From the NCBI RefSeq assembly GCF_048320135.1, contig NZ_CP182947.1:3658001-3722000 (forward strand): DNA of 64,000 nucleotides, read 5' to 3'. This document shows positions 18,301 to 25,899 of this stretch, piece by piece. The notes under the pieces were generated by a model, which saw only the letters and a program-made list of their open reading frames with translations, was not told the origin of the DNA and made no database searches. This DNA comes from Ideonella_A sakaiensis_A (lineage in GTDB: Bacteria; Pseudomonadota; Gammaproteobacteria; Burkholderiales; Burkholderiaceae_C). Position 1 is the first letter of the stretch. The number at the start of each line of letters is the position of its first letter. Made by a program: the position numbers and the translations under genes.

Positions 18301-21300
18301 CGCCGGGTGATGTCGGCGGTCGTCGTCGCGACATTCGGATTCAGCTCGTAGTTGCTGGCAATGCCACCGCCGCCGCCATCGGCCAGCGATGCAGCGACAT
18401 TGACGATCTTGTTGCTGCCGACGTCCTTGTTGTCGAAGTTGCCGGTCGCATTGGTCGTCAGCGTCTCGGCGCCGACCAGGCCGTTCAGGCCGGCAACGGT
18501 GACGATGGCGATCGTATTGCCGTCGTAGACCTTGTTCTGCGCGGCCACGCCGGCCAGCGTCACCGCCTTGCGCAGGATGTCGCCGAGCAACTGGCTGTTC
18601 AGCGTATAGCCGATCACCGGCTTGCCGGTGGTGTCGCGGAAAGTCACCGCGCCCGGTGCAATCGTGATCGGCTTTGCATTGCCAGCGTTCTTGTTGTCGA
18701 AGTCGCCGGTTGCGCCGGCAGCGACGGTCGGCGCATCGAGGTTGCGCTGGCCGTTGAAGACGAGGCCGCCGGGCAGCGCGATCGTCGTCGTGCCGTCGTA
18801 GGTTTTCTGGGCATTCGGGCCGGTGACGGTGACGACCGGCGCCTCGAAATACATCAGCCCGTTGCCGGTCGCCGGCGTCAGCGGATTCGGCGTGCCGAAG
18901 CGGGCGTTGTATTGCCTGAAGTCGTGGACCAGGCCGCCGGGCATCAGCGCCGTCGTGTTCTGGCCGAAGATCAGCCAGCGGCCGTTCGGTGCGATCAGCG
19001 CACAGCAGCCGGCATTTTCGTTGACGAAGCGGACCGTATTCGGCCCACTCTTGCCGGCAATGATGATCGCGTCGCCGGTCGCATCGGAGCGGACGCTGGT
19101 CCCGGGCCGGATCGTCACATCGTCGGCGAACAGCGTGAACGGGCCACCAATGTGGACCGACGCGTCGATCACCGCGGGCGAGTTCGCGGTGAAGCTGGCG
19201 GCCCCACCGGTGGCGTCGCCGACCATCAGGCCGTCGCTCAGATTCAACGACGCAGTTTCGCCGCCGGCATGGCGGCCAACCAGCGTCATCGACGCACCGT
19301 TGGAGGCCGTCAGGCTGCCGCCGTATTGCCCGGCTATGTCGATGCCGTGGGTCTTCGATGCGGACGTGCCGTTGATGACGAGGGATGCGCTCGGGTCAAC
19401 GCTCGCTGGCGCCACACGGAGGGCGGTATTTACTGCCCTGACACCGATGCCGCTGCTGTTGCCGACGATGTCGAGTGAGTGGGTCGCCGTGGTGCTGCCA
19501 CCGCCGCTGAAAAGAACGCCCCAGGCGGAGCCGCCACTGCCGCCCGGGTCGGCGTTGCCACGGATGCCCAGGTCGCGCCCTGTCAGCGTGGCGACGTTGA
19601 GGAAAACTCCGATCGGGCCGATTGCGCCGGTGCCTGTCGAAGTGCCGATCAGATTGATGTTGCCGGCGCCGCTGTCGATCGTCGAAGACGAGATCTGGAT
19701 GCCGTAGTTTTCAAAAACACTTGTCGACGTGAATCCTGTCCCACCCGCAACCAGGTTGCCACCGTTGGTCCGGATCGTTGAAGCATTGACATGCACGACC
19801 CCGACGCCACTGCGGGCTGCATTCAGGTTGACCGACAGGCCGCGGCCGGTGCTGGTGATCGAACTGCCGGCGTCGATCAGGATATGCCGAGCAGCATTCA
19901 GGCTGAAGCTGACCGGAATGTTCGGCGCCACATTGATGTCCGCATTGCGCAGCGTGATGTCGCCGGGCTCCGAACCGCTGGTGCCGGTTGAAACGATCAC
20001 GCTGTTGCCGTTGTTCAGCGCAGCGCGGATGTCTGCCGAATTGATCCTGGCGCCATTGTCGGAGGCGGTGAAGGTCACCGGATCGGGCGGTGGTGGCGGA
20101 GGCGGTGGCGGCGTGGTCGTGACGCCTGTCGTCGCGGCATCGGTGATCAGGATATTGAACGGGTCGAGCAGCCAGGTGCCGGCCAGGCCGGCGATCGCCG
20201 ATGCGTCGATGCGGGCCGGTCGCACGTCGATCCAGCCGCCGGAGGTCTCGATGAAGCCGCCGTTGCCGCCGGAGCTGCCGCCACGCGCGCTGAAACTGCC
20301 ATAGGCGCGCGTCGCCTGGTCGCTCCACAGGATGATGTGGCCACCGTGGCCGCGCTGCGTCGCATCGGCGCTGATCGTCGCGCCGCTGCCGACGTAGACC
20401 GCCTCGCCATTGCGTACCGTCGGATCCTTGCCTTCACGGCCGCCGCCGACCAGCACCTGGCCGCCGCCGGCGCTGCCGGAGGCGTCGACCCGCGCGGCGT
20501 CGACGACGCCGACCTGGCGGCCGAGCAGGCGCACGTCGCCGCCGCTGCCTTCGCTGCCGGTCGCCGCGACGTCGCCGCCGATCATCGCCGTGCCGGCCGC
20601 GCCGGCGTCGATCTGCAAGCGCCCGCCGCTGCCACCGGACGCGCTGGTGACGCTGCCGGCGGCCAGGTTGGCCTGTTCGCTGGCGCGGATCACGACTTCG
20701 CCGGCCGCATTGGTCGCGAAGCCGTCGGCACGGACGATGCCGCGCTGGTTGACGACTGCGCCATGGACATCGATCCGCCCGCCGGCGGCCGCCAGGGTGC
20801 CGAGGTTCAGGGCCTCGCCATCGGGTGCGGTGACGCGCAGCTGCAGATTCGGCGAGCCGGTATCGACGAGATCGATGCTGCGGCCTGCCGCCAGCATCAC
20901 CTGGCCGTCCGGCGCTTCGATCAGGCCCTCGTTGCGGACGCTGCCGCCGAGCAGCACGATGCGCCCGCCGAGGCTGCTGCGCAGTTCGCCCTGGTTGACG
21001 ATGCTCGCCGTTGGATCACCATGGGCCGACCAAAAATTGAAGCGGCCGTTCAGCCAGTCGACGTCGTTCAGCCGCAGTGTCGAGGTCACCAGGCCGCCGA
21101 CGTCGACCCGTGCGTTCTGCCCGAACAGCACCCCATGCGGATTGAGCAGCCAGACCCGGCCATTGCTCGACAGGCTGCCGAGGATCGCCGACGGGTCGTT
21201 GCCGACGACGCGGTTCAGCACCTGGCTTGTGCTGTCCGGTTGCGCGAAATGAACGCCGTGCTTGTTGCCGATCGAGAAGCTCTGCCAGTTCAGGATGCTG

Positions 21301-21545
21301 TTGGCCGAGTTGGTGACCGTCATCTGCTGGCCGTTGACCGCCGCCTGCGCCTGGCCATGGGCCACGCTCATCCCGCTTGGCAGACCGGCCTGGGCCTGCG
21401 CTGGCGAGACCGCGAGGCCAGGCAGCGACAGCAGCGAGGCGCCGGCCAGCGCGATCACCAGCGGCCGCAGCGCATACCGCCTGCGCAAACTGCCGCTGCT
21501 TGTCATCGACTGGCGGGTGTTGCGGTGGCGGTCTTGGGCGTTCAT
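15387..21545 (-). CDS. Two-partner-secretion exoprotein (TpsA) ending in a caspase-like protease domain
   Basis: 2052 residues. A long signal region (core LRPLVIALAGASLLSLPGL) is followed by the TPS secretion domain (about residues 55-310, with NPHGVLFGQNARVDVGG and haemagglutinin-type repeats), a nine-proline stretch near 480, an extended beta-helix-like region, and about seven repeats of the YDG/MBG type (about 910-1590; KTYDG, KVYDG). A Pro/Ala linker leads to a C14 caspase-like domain (about 1800-2052): KIAVVIGVNRYSD, catalytic YYAGHGE (His1889) and SDSCYSGSL (Cys1939). Both catalytic residues are present. The transporter gene tpsB lies 41 bases upstream. The start has a GAGG site; a second in-frame ATG follows 13 codons on. 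The substrate, and whether the domain is freed after secretion, are unknown. Confidence 0.92.
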   Translation of the reverse strand: MNAQDRHRNTRQSMTSSGSLRRRYALRPLVIALAGASLLSLPGLAVSPAQAQAGLPSGMSVAHGQAQAAVNGQQMTVTNSANSILNWQSFSIGNKHGVHFAQPDSTSQVLNRVVGNDPSAILGSLSSNGRVWLLNPHGVLFGQNARVDVGGLVTSTLRLNDVDWLNGRFNFWSAHGDPTASIVNQGELRSSLGGRIVLLGGSVRNEGLIEAPDGQVMLAAGRSIDLVDTGSPNLQLRVTAPDGEALNLGTLAAAGGRIDVHGAVVNQRGIVRADGFATNAAGEVVIRASEQANLAAGSVTSASGGSGGRLQIDAGAAGTAMIGGDVAATGSEGSGGDVRLLGRQVGVVDAARVDASGSAGGGQVLVGGGREGKDPTVRNGEAVYVGSGATISADATQRGHGGHIILWSDQATRAYGSFSARGGSSGGNGGFIETSGGWIDVRPARIDASAIAGLAGTWLLDPFNILITDAATTGVTTTPPPPPPPPPDPVTFTASDNGARINSADIRAALNNGNSVIVSTGTSGSEPGDITLRNADINVAPNIPVSFSLNAARHILIDAGSSITSTGRGLSVNLNAARSGVGVVHVNASTIRTNGGNLVAGGTGFTSTSVFENYGIQISSSTIDSGAGNINLIGTSTGTGAIGPIGVFLNVATLTGRDLGIRGNADPGGSGGSAWGVLFSGGGSTTATHSLDIVGNSSGIGVRAVNTALRVAPASVDPSASLVINGTSASKTHGIDIAGQYGGSLTASNGASMTLVGRHAGGETASLNLSDGLMVGDATGGAASFTANSPAVIDASVHIGGPFTLFADDVTIRPGTSVRSDATGDAIIIAGKSGPNTVRFVNENAGCCALIAPNGRWLIFGQNTTALMPGGLVHDFRQYNARFGTPNPLTPATGNGLMYFEAPVVTVTGPNAQKTYDGTTTIALPGGLVFNGQRNLDAPTVAAGATGDFDNKNAGNAKPITIAPGAVTFRDTTGKPVIGYTLNSQLLGDILRKAVTLAGVAAQNKVYDGNTIAIVTVAGLNGLVGAETLTTNATGNFDNKDVGSNKIVNVAASLADGGGGGIASNYELNPNVATTTADITRRQLGGTVSAANKVYDGNNTATVTLTGLTNLVGGETLTITTSGNFDTKDVGNAKPVAAVIVLANGSGGGLAGNYIAPPVGTPRADITPAPLTVTANNASKTFGTTLVFNGTEFTTSALQAGETVGRVDLTSAGAASTASVAGGPYPIIPSNARGGTFDARNYDIRYVNGVLVVNPTALNAVLASIVGNPTKTYDGSDAATLSPGNYALSGFIGSDNASVVQTNGRYDSPNAGNRTVTVVLTGASFVPVGTTDLNNYVLPTAASGPGTIVPKPLTVAGISANNKTYDGSVAATLSNSGALVGLVGAQTLVLSNTGARFDTKDAGTGKPVTVDGLAIADGSGSASNYRLASNTATTTADINRRQLGGSFSAADKVYDGTTTAAVTLINLSNLVGSETLNTTTSGNFDNRNVGNNKPVSVVVVLANGGSGGLAANYLPPTGSTTASITPATLTYVADPASKLIDAPLPPLSGRVDGFVGGDNQGNATTGTLVFTTPATQASPVGRYPINGGGLAAQNYGFTQAASNATALSVTGVARRDIQADESGSKVALSRSLAAVAPPPVFSSPAEGRVHDVIQTLRGEFLGRGALFRAIPVEQMSQDALTSLLAARDQYKKALFAEAIRALERNPALADVPACTTIQEVDNGTCLITEDLKRQLRARRDALRITAAPPPATPTPSPAVPSAPAPAPAAPAAPAVEIPAAQPREAVGLAPAIEPPRPLFTRRVRSAALPQIQRKIAVVIGVNRYSDRRIPQLENAVGDARAIGQLLENQLGYETVVLENAGKVDVVRTLNRLAVELDPTDSVVVYYAGHGELIEATGIGYWQLSDSVATRPETWMSNADISRLIGRINADQVALISDSCYSGSLVDERIRARPGQVDPQQVLAKKTVVVMSSGGNEPVFDEGKNGHSPFAYNLMRNLEQVAAWQAGGNVFERVRFAVARELPQRPLYGSASAAGHQPGGDYLFEQRQLDSRQ
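16930..18810 (-). repeat. YDG/MBG-type protein repeats within tpsA
   Basis: At least six units of roughly 80-90 codons, each starting near (K)(T/V)YDG and carrying segments such as GNFDNK-DVG and SNYxL, are encoded here, plus a diverged KTFG unit and a final MBG-like unit. The sequence around the YDG codons is nearly identical between units (near 17,177, 18,260, 18,521 and 18,793), which could support recombination between repeats. Known repeats of this type are beta-sandwich spacers in large adhesins. Confidence 0.75.
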
Positions 21546-21586
21546 GACATCCTCGTTGACTGCGCGATCGGACGCGGACGCTCCGA

Positions 21587-23203
21587 TCAAAAACTGTAGC
21601 TGACTGAAAAATGAGCCCGGGTGTCGTGGCGTGCGGTGCGCAGCCCGGGCTTGAACGTATAGGCGACATCGAGCCGCGCCTGCAATGGACCTGCGCCGTA
21701 GCGGATGCCGATGCCGGCCGATGCCAGCCGGCATTCCGACTGATTGACGCGGCACGGCGTGCCAAGCCGGTTCGACACCCAGCCGGCGTCGAGAAAACCG
21801 AGCAAACGCAGCGTGCCGCGGTCCATGCCGACCATCTTTGCCAGCTCCGGGCTGTACAACTCGAGTGCCGCGGCGGCGCCGCTGTCGCCGGTGATCTCGC
21901 GTTCGTCGTAGCCGCGCACCGACGAAGCCCCGCCGATGCCGAACTGTTCGCCGGGCACCAGCGCATCGTCGGTGGCCTGGCCGACCAGCCGCGCCTGCAG
22001 CTGCCAGTCCTCGGCGACCGGCGTCGCGCCGAAAAAGCCGAAGCGCAGTGTCGTATAGCGCGGCTTCGAACCCGGCCTGACCTTCTGGAACTGCGCCGCA
22101 TCGCCGTCACGGCCGCCGAGATGCAGGTTGTGCTGCAGGCCGATCGATGCGCCGAAGCGGGTCGGCCCGCCTTTTTGCAGCACATATTCGATCGCCAGCG
22201 GCTGCACCGAGACGCTTTCGCCGGCATTGCCGCAGGCGCCGGCGGGCAGGCCGACGATGTTGCAGTTGTTGATGTAGTCGCGGTTGTCGAGGCCGACGAT
22301 CACGCGGTGATCGATCTCGCCGAAGCGCGGCAGGTATTTCGTGACCCGCACACCGGCAATCTGGCCGCGGCCGGAAAACTGCAGCGGCCCGGCTGCGGTG
22401 GCATTGGTGCCGCCGTCGACATCGGAATAGGCCGCATAGGCATCGATCGCCATGCCGAGCCGGTACAGCGGCACCCGGTAGTTGGCGCTGACGACCTTCA
22501 CCGCTTCGAGCTTTTCGGGCGCGATCTGCAACTGCAGCGCCAGCACGTGATCGCGGCCGAACAGGTTGGCATGCTGGTAACCGAAAGTGGCGCGCAGCCG
22601 GCCGGTATTCGAATTGCCGGTGTTGTCCAGCCCGATGCTGAAGCGGCTGACCGGCTGCTCGGTGACCTGGATATTGGCGTCGACCTGGCCGGCCTGCTCA
22701 CCCGGCTGCAGCAACACCTCGATCTGTTTCGCCGGGTTTTCGTTGGCGAGCTGGATCTGCGCATCGATCTCGCGCACGCGTGGCGTCTGGCCGGTCGTCA
22801 GCGATGGCAGGCTGGCAAGGATGTTGTCCTTGCTGAACTGCTTCTGCCCGTCGACATTGATGCGCGCCAGCCGACCTTCGATGACTGTGATCTCGACCTG
22901 CTGGTTGACCGGCGTCTGCTCGGGCACGAAGGCGACCACCGCACCATAACCGGCGTCGCGGTACAGCGCCTGCACCGCAAATGCCGCCTGCTTCAGCTCC
23001 TCGAAGCTTCGTGAGCCCTTGTAGCGTTCGAGCACCGCGGCGATCCGCGCATCGTTGAGCAGGGTATTGCCGTTGACCTTGAACGATCGGACCTCGATCC
23101 TTGGTGTCTGCGCCGGCTGAGCCAGCACCGGCATCGCCGAACTGAAAACCAGCAGCGCCGCAAGATGACGGGAGTGGCAGCTGCTTACCAACGGTTGGCT
23201 CAT
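21587..23203 (-). CDS. TpsB outer-membrane transporter (FhaC/ShlB family)
   Basis: 538 residues with a signal peptide (cleavage near MPVLAQ), POTRA domains (about residues 35-190: VRSFKVNGNTLL, IEGRLARINVDG) and a 16-strand Omp85-type barrel with the plug-loop motif SVRGYDERE and a terminal phenylalanine (HFSVSYSF). It should recognise the TPS domain of the exoprotein encoded 41 bases downstream and carry it across the outer membrane. A strong GGAG-type site (GGAGCCTCG) precedes the ATG. It is probably the first gene of the tpsB-tpsA-ompA-peptidase transcript. Confidence 0.95.
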   Translation of the reverse strand: MSQPLVSSCHSRHLAALLVFSSAMPVLAQPAQTPRIEVRSFKVNGNTLLNDARIAAVLERYKGSRSFEELKQAAFAVQALYRDAGYGAVVAFVPEQTPVNQQVEITVIEGRLARINVDGQKQFSKDNILASLPSLTTGQTPRVREIDAQIQLANENPAKQIEVLLQPGEQAGQVDANIQVTEQPVSRFSIGLDNTGNSNTGRLRATFGYQHANLFGRDHVLALQLQIAPEKLEAVKVVSANYRVPLYRLGMAIDAYAAYSDVDGGTNATAAGPLQFSGRGQIAGVRVTKYLPRFGEIDHRVIVGLDNRDYINNCNIVGLPAGACGNAGESVSVQPLAIEYVLQKGGPTRFGASIGLQHNLHLGGRDGDAAQFQKVRPGSKPRYTTLRFGFFGATPVAEDWQLQARLVGQATDDALVPGEQFGIGGASSVRGYDEREITGDSGAAAALELYSPELAKMVGMDRGTLRLLGFLDAGWVSNRLGTPCRVNQSECRLASAGIGIRYGAGPLQARLDVAYTFKPGLRTARHDTRAHFSVSYSF

Positions 23204-23288
23204 CGAGGCTCCTGAAGCGGAATGCGGAAAGGCCGGTCGGCAGGACCTGCGGCGTCAGCCGATGCGGCCTGACCATAGCCCGGTTACC

Positions 23289-23314
23289 GCAACCCGACAA
23301 GCCCCCAGGGTTGC
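23289..23314. promoter_or_regulatory. Inverted repeat between ppx and tpsB
   Basis: GCAACCC and GGGTTGC form perfect 7-base arms around a 12-base centre, about 86 bases upstream of the tpsB start and 62 bases beyond the ppx stop. It could be a ppx terminator (no U-run) or an operator for the tps operon; nothing decides between them. Confidence 0.3.
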
Positions 23315-23375
23315 GCTCGCCGCCGATTGCCGCCGCTGGTCAACGGCTCAGCCCGGGCGCGGCAAAACGCAGGCC

Positions 23376-24926
23376 TCAGTCGGCGATGCGCAGGTCGATC
23401 GGGCCACGCTGCCAGGTCGCAACCTCCTGCTGCAGCAGGAACAGCGTGCGCGGATGGGTGCCCGCCCAGCCGTGCCTGAAATGGAGCAGCGCATGGGCGC
23501 CCTCGCGCCGCAGCCGGATCGCATGCGGATCGATTTCGCCGCGCGCGTGGCATTTGATGATCGCCAGCCGCAGGCACAACGTCTGCCAGGCAAACCGCTC
23601 GCTGGCAAGCTGTGCATCGATCTTGCGCAAGCCGCCGCGCTGGCCGAGCAGCAGATCGGCAAGCCGCCGTTGCTGCGACTGCGAGAAGCCGGCCGCATCG
23701 ACATGGGCGAGCAGATAGGCGCTGTGGCGGTGGTGGTCGTGGTGCGAGACCATCATGCCGATCTCGTGCAACGCCGCGGCCCAACCCAGATCGCGACGCG
23801 ACTCGAGCAACTGGTCCGCATCGTCCTCGGCGGCAACGGTGCCATACAAGGCATCGGCAACCGCTGCTACACGTTCGGCATGGGCGACATCGATGCGAAA
23901 GCGCCGTTGCAGCTCGGCCACCGACAGGTCGCGGATGTCCTGGCCGGGCTCGCCGGAGAACCGGCCGCGGGCCGCATCGAGGCGGTCGGCCAGATCGAAG
24001 ATCACGCCCTGGCGCAACGCGCCGCGCGCAGGTTGCAGTGCGTCGATGCCGAAATGGGTTGCCAGCGTATAAAGAATCGACACACCGCCACCAATCACCG
24101 CGCGACGCTCGTCCTTCAGTCCGGGCAACGACAGCCGATCGGCCTTGCCGGCGCGCAGGCATTGCTCGATCAGCCAGCGCAGGCCGTCCGGCGTCACGCT
24201 GCCATCGGTCACGCCATTGGCGCTCAGCACCTGCGAGACCGCGCCGACGGTTCCGGACGAACCAAGGGCCTCACGCCAGTGGTCACGGCCGAATGGCTCG
24301 AGCGCCTCCTCGAGTTCGGCGCCGGCAGCGATCTGCGCGGCTCGGAAGGCCGCCTCGCTGAAGCGGCCATCCTCGAAATAGGCCAGCGACAGGCCGACGC
24401 TGCCGATCTGGAACGACTCGGCGCGGATCGGCCGCCGGCCGCGCCCGAGGATCATCTCGGTCGAACGGCCGCCGATGTCGACGACCAGCCGCGGCTGGTT
24501 CGAGGCCTGCAGCATCGCGACGCCGGCATAGATCAGCCGCGCCTCTTCGCGGCCGGAAATCACCTCGACCGGGTGGCCGAGCACCTGTGCGGCGCGGCCG
24601 AGGAAGGCGTCGCGGTTGCGCGCTTCGCGCAGCGTCTGCGTCGCCACCGCCCGGATCTGCTGCGATGCAAAGCCCTCCAGCCGATCGGCGAAGCGGCGCA
24701 GGCATGCGAGGCCGCGTTCGGCCGCAGACTCGGTCAGCATGCCCGCACCATCGAGGCCGGCGCCAAGGCGCACCGTTTCCTTCAGATAGTCGATGCGCCG
24801 ATAGCGGCCATCCTTCAATTGCGCGATCTCGAGCCGGAAGCTGTTCGAACCGATGTCGATCGCGGCGAGCTGATCCGGCCAACGGGAACTCGCCTCGAGC
24901 GGCTGGGTGGCGGCGGTTGCTTGCAT
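23376..24926 (-). CDS. ppx: Exopolyphosphatase / Ppx-GppA phosphatase
   Basis: 516 residues, the usual length for Ppx. The actin-like ATPase fold shows AAIDIGSNSFRLEI (residues about 20-33), ETVRLGAGL, VVDIGGRSTEM and SSGTVGAV, followed by a C-terminal HD-type domain (AALHEIGMMVSHHDHH). Ppx degrades long-chain polyphosphate and some members hydrolyse pppGpp. It opposes the Ppk1 encoded 12 kb away. It diverges from the dienelactone hydrolase gene. Confidence 0.93.
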   Translation of the reverse strand: MQATAATQPLEASSRWPDQLAAIDIGSNSFRLEIAQLKDGRYRRIDYLKETVRLGAGLDGAGMLTESAAERGLACLRRFADRLEGFASQQIRAVATQTLREARNRDAFLGRAAQVLGHPVEVISGREEARLIYAGVAMLQASNQPRLVVDIGGRSTEMILGRGRRPIRAESFQIGSVGLSLAYFEDGRFSEAAFRAAQIAAGAELEEALEPFGRDHWREALGSSGTVGAVSQVLSANGVTDGSVTPDGLRWLIEQCLRAGKADRLSLPGLKDERRAVIGGGVSILYTLATHFGIDALQPARGALRQGVIFDLADRLDAARGRFSGEPGQDIRDLSVAELQRRFRIDVAHAERVAAVADALYGTVAAEDDADQLLESRRDLGWAAALHEIGMMVSHHDHHRHSAYLLAHVDAAGFSQSQQRRLADLLLGQRGGLRKIDAQLASERFAWQTLCLRLAIIKCHARGEIDPHAIRLRREGAHALLHFRHGWAGTHPRTLFLLQQEVATWQRGPIDLRIAD

Positions 24927-25011
24927 CGGCGGATTGTCGACGCAAAATCGCGGTCGCTGTCTGCGACCGCGACGGCGCCGGATTCCTCCACCTCCAACGA
25001 TGGGATTTCAA

Positions 25012-25884
25012 ATGTTGCGCAAAGATTTCGACAGCTTGCTGCCCGGACGTGAATTCAACCGCCGCCGATTCGTGCAGACGGCGGTCGGCAGCGGCTTTGC
25101 CGCTGCGGTGATGCCGGTCGCCGCACAGACGGTGAATACACCGTCTGACGGGCTGCTGGTCGGCGAGGTCACGATCCCGGTCGGCGATTTCAAGATGCCG
25201 GCCTACCGCGCGGCGCCGGCCGGCAAGACCGGCTTGCCGGTGGTGCTGGTGATTTCGGAAATCTTCGGCGTGCACGAGCACATCGCCGATGTGGCACGCC
25301 GCTTCGCGCGGCAGGGCTACCTGGCGATTGCGCCGGAGCTGTTCGTCCGCCAGGGCGATGCGCAGTCCTACGGCGAGATCGGCAAGCTGCTCAGCGAGGT
25401 GATCAACAAGGTTCCGGACGAGCAGGTGATGGCCGACCTCGACGCCACCGTCGCATGGGCGAAGGCGCAGCAGGCCGATGTAAGCAAGCTCGGCATCACC
25501 GGCTTCTGCTGGGGCGGCCGCATCACCTGGTTATATGCCGCGCACAACCCGGCGGTGAAAGCCGGCGTCGCCTGGTACGGACGGCTGGTCGGGTCGCAGA
25601 CGCCATTGACGCCGCGCCATCCGGTCGATGTCGCCGGCAAGTTGCACGGGCCGGTGCTCGGCCTGTATGGTGCTGCCGATGCCGGCATTCCGCTCGATAC
25701 CGTCGAGCAGATGAAAAAGGCGCTGGCCAATGGCAGTGCGGCAGCCAGGCAGTCGGAATTCGTCGTTTATCCCGACGCGCCGCACGCCTTCCATGCCGAC
25801 TACCGGCCGAGCTTCCGCAAGCCGGCGGCAGAAGACGGCTGGCAGCGTTGCCTGGCCTGGTTCAGAAGAAACGGCGTTGCCTGA
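25012..25884 (+). CDS. Tat-exported dienelactone hydrolase family protein
   Basis: 290 residues of the alpha/beta-hydrolase dienelactone hydrolase family. The N-terminus has a twin-arginine signal (NRRRFVQTAVGSGFAAAVMP), so it is folded before export. The triad can be read: Cys in GFCWGG, Asp in YGAADAGIP and His in YPDAPHAFHAD. Dienelactone hydrolases open lactones in chlorocatechol breakdown, but many exported members have unknown substrates and no catechol genes are near. The ATG at 25012 was taken; one four codons upstream (25000) is also in frame and neither has a strong ribosome site. It converges on the OmpA lipoprotein gene with 15 bases between. Confidence 0.9.
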   Translation: MLRKDFDSLLPGREFNRRRFVQTAVGSGFAAAVMPVAAQTVNTPSDGLLVGEVTIPVGDFKMPAYRAAPAGKTGLPVVLVISEIFGVHEHIADVARRFARQGYLAIAPELFVRQGDAQSYGEIGKLLSEVINKVPDEQVMADLDATVAWAKAQQADVSKLGITGFCWGGRITWLYAAHNPAVKAGVAWYGRLVGSQTPLTPRHPVDVAGKLHGPVLGLYGAADAGIPLDTVEQMKKALANGSAAARQSEFVVYPDAPHAFHADYRPSFRKPAAEDGWQRCLAWFRRNGVA

Positions 25885-25899
25885 AGCGCGAGATCCACC

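Noticed and set aside
17220..19478. 752-codon open frame on the plus strand
   Set aside because: Antisense to the repeat region of tpsA; composition mirrors the repeats and no domain is visible.
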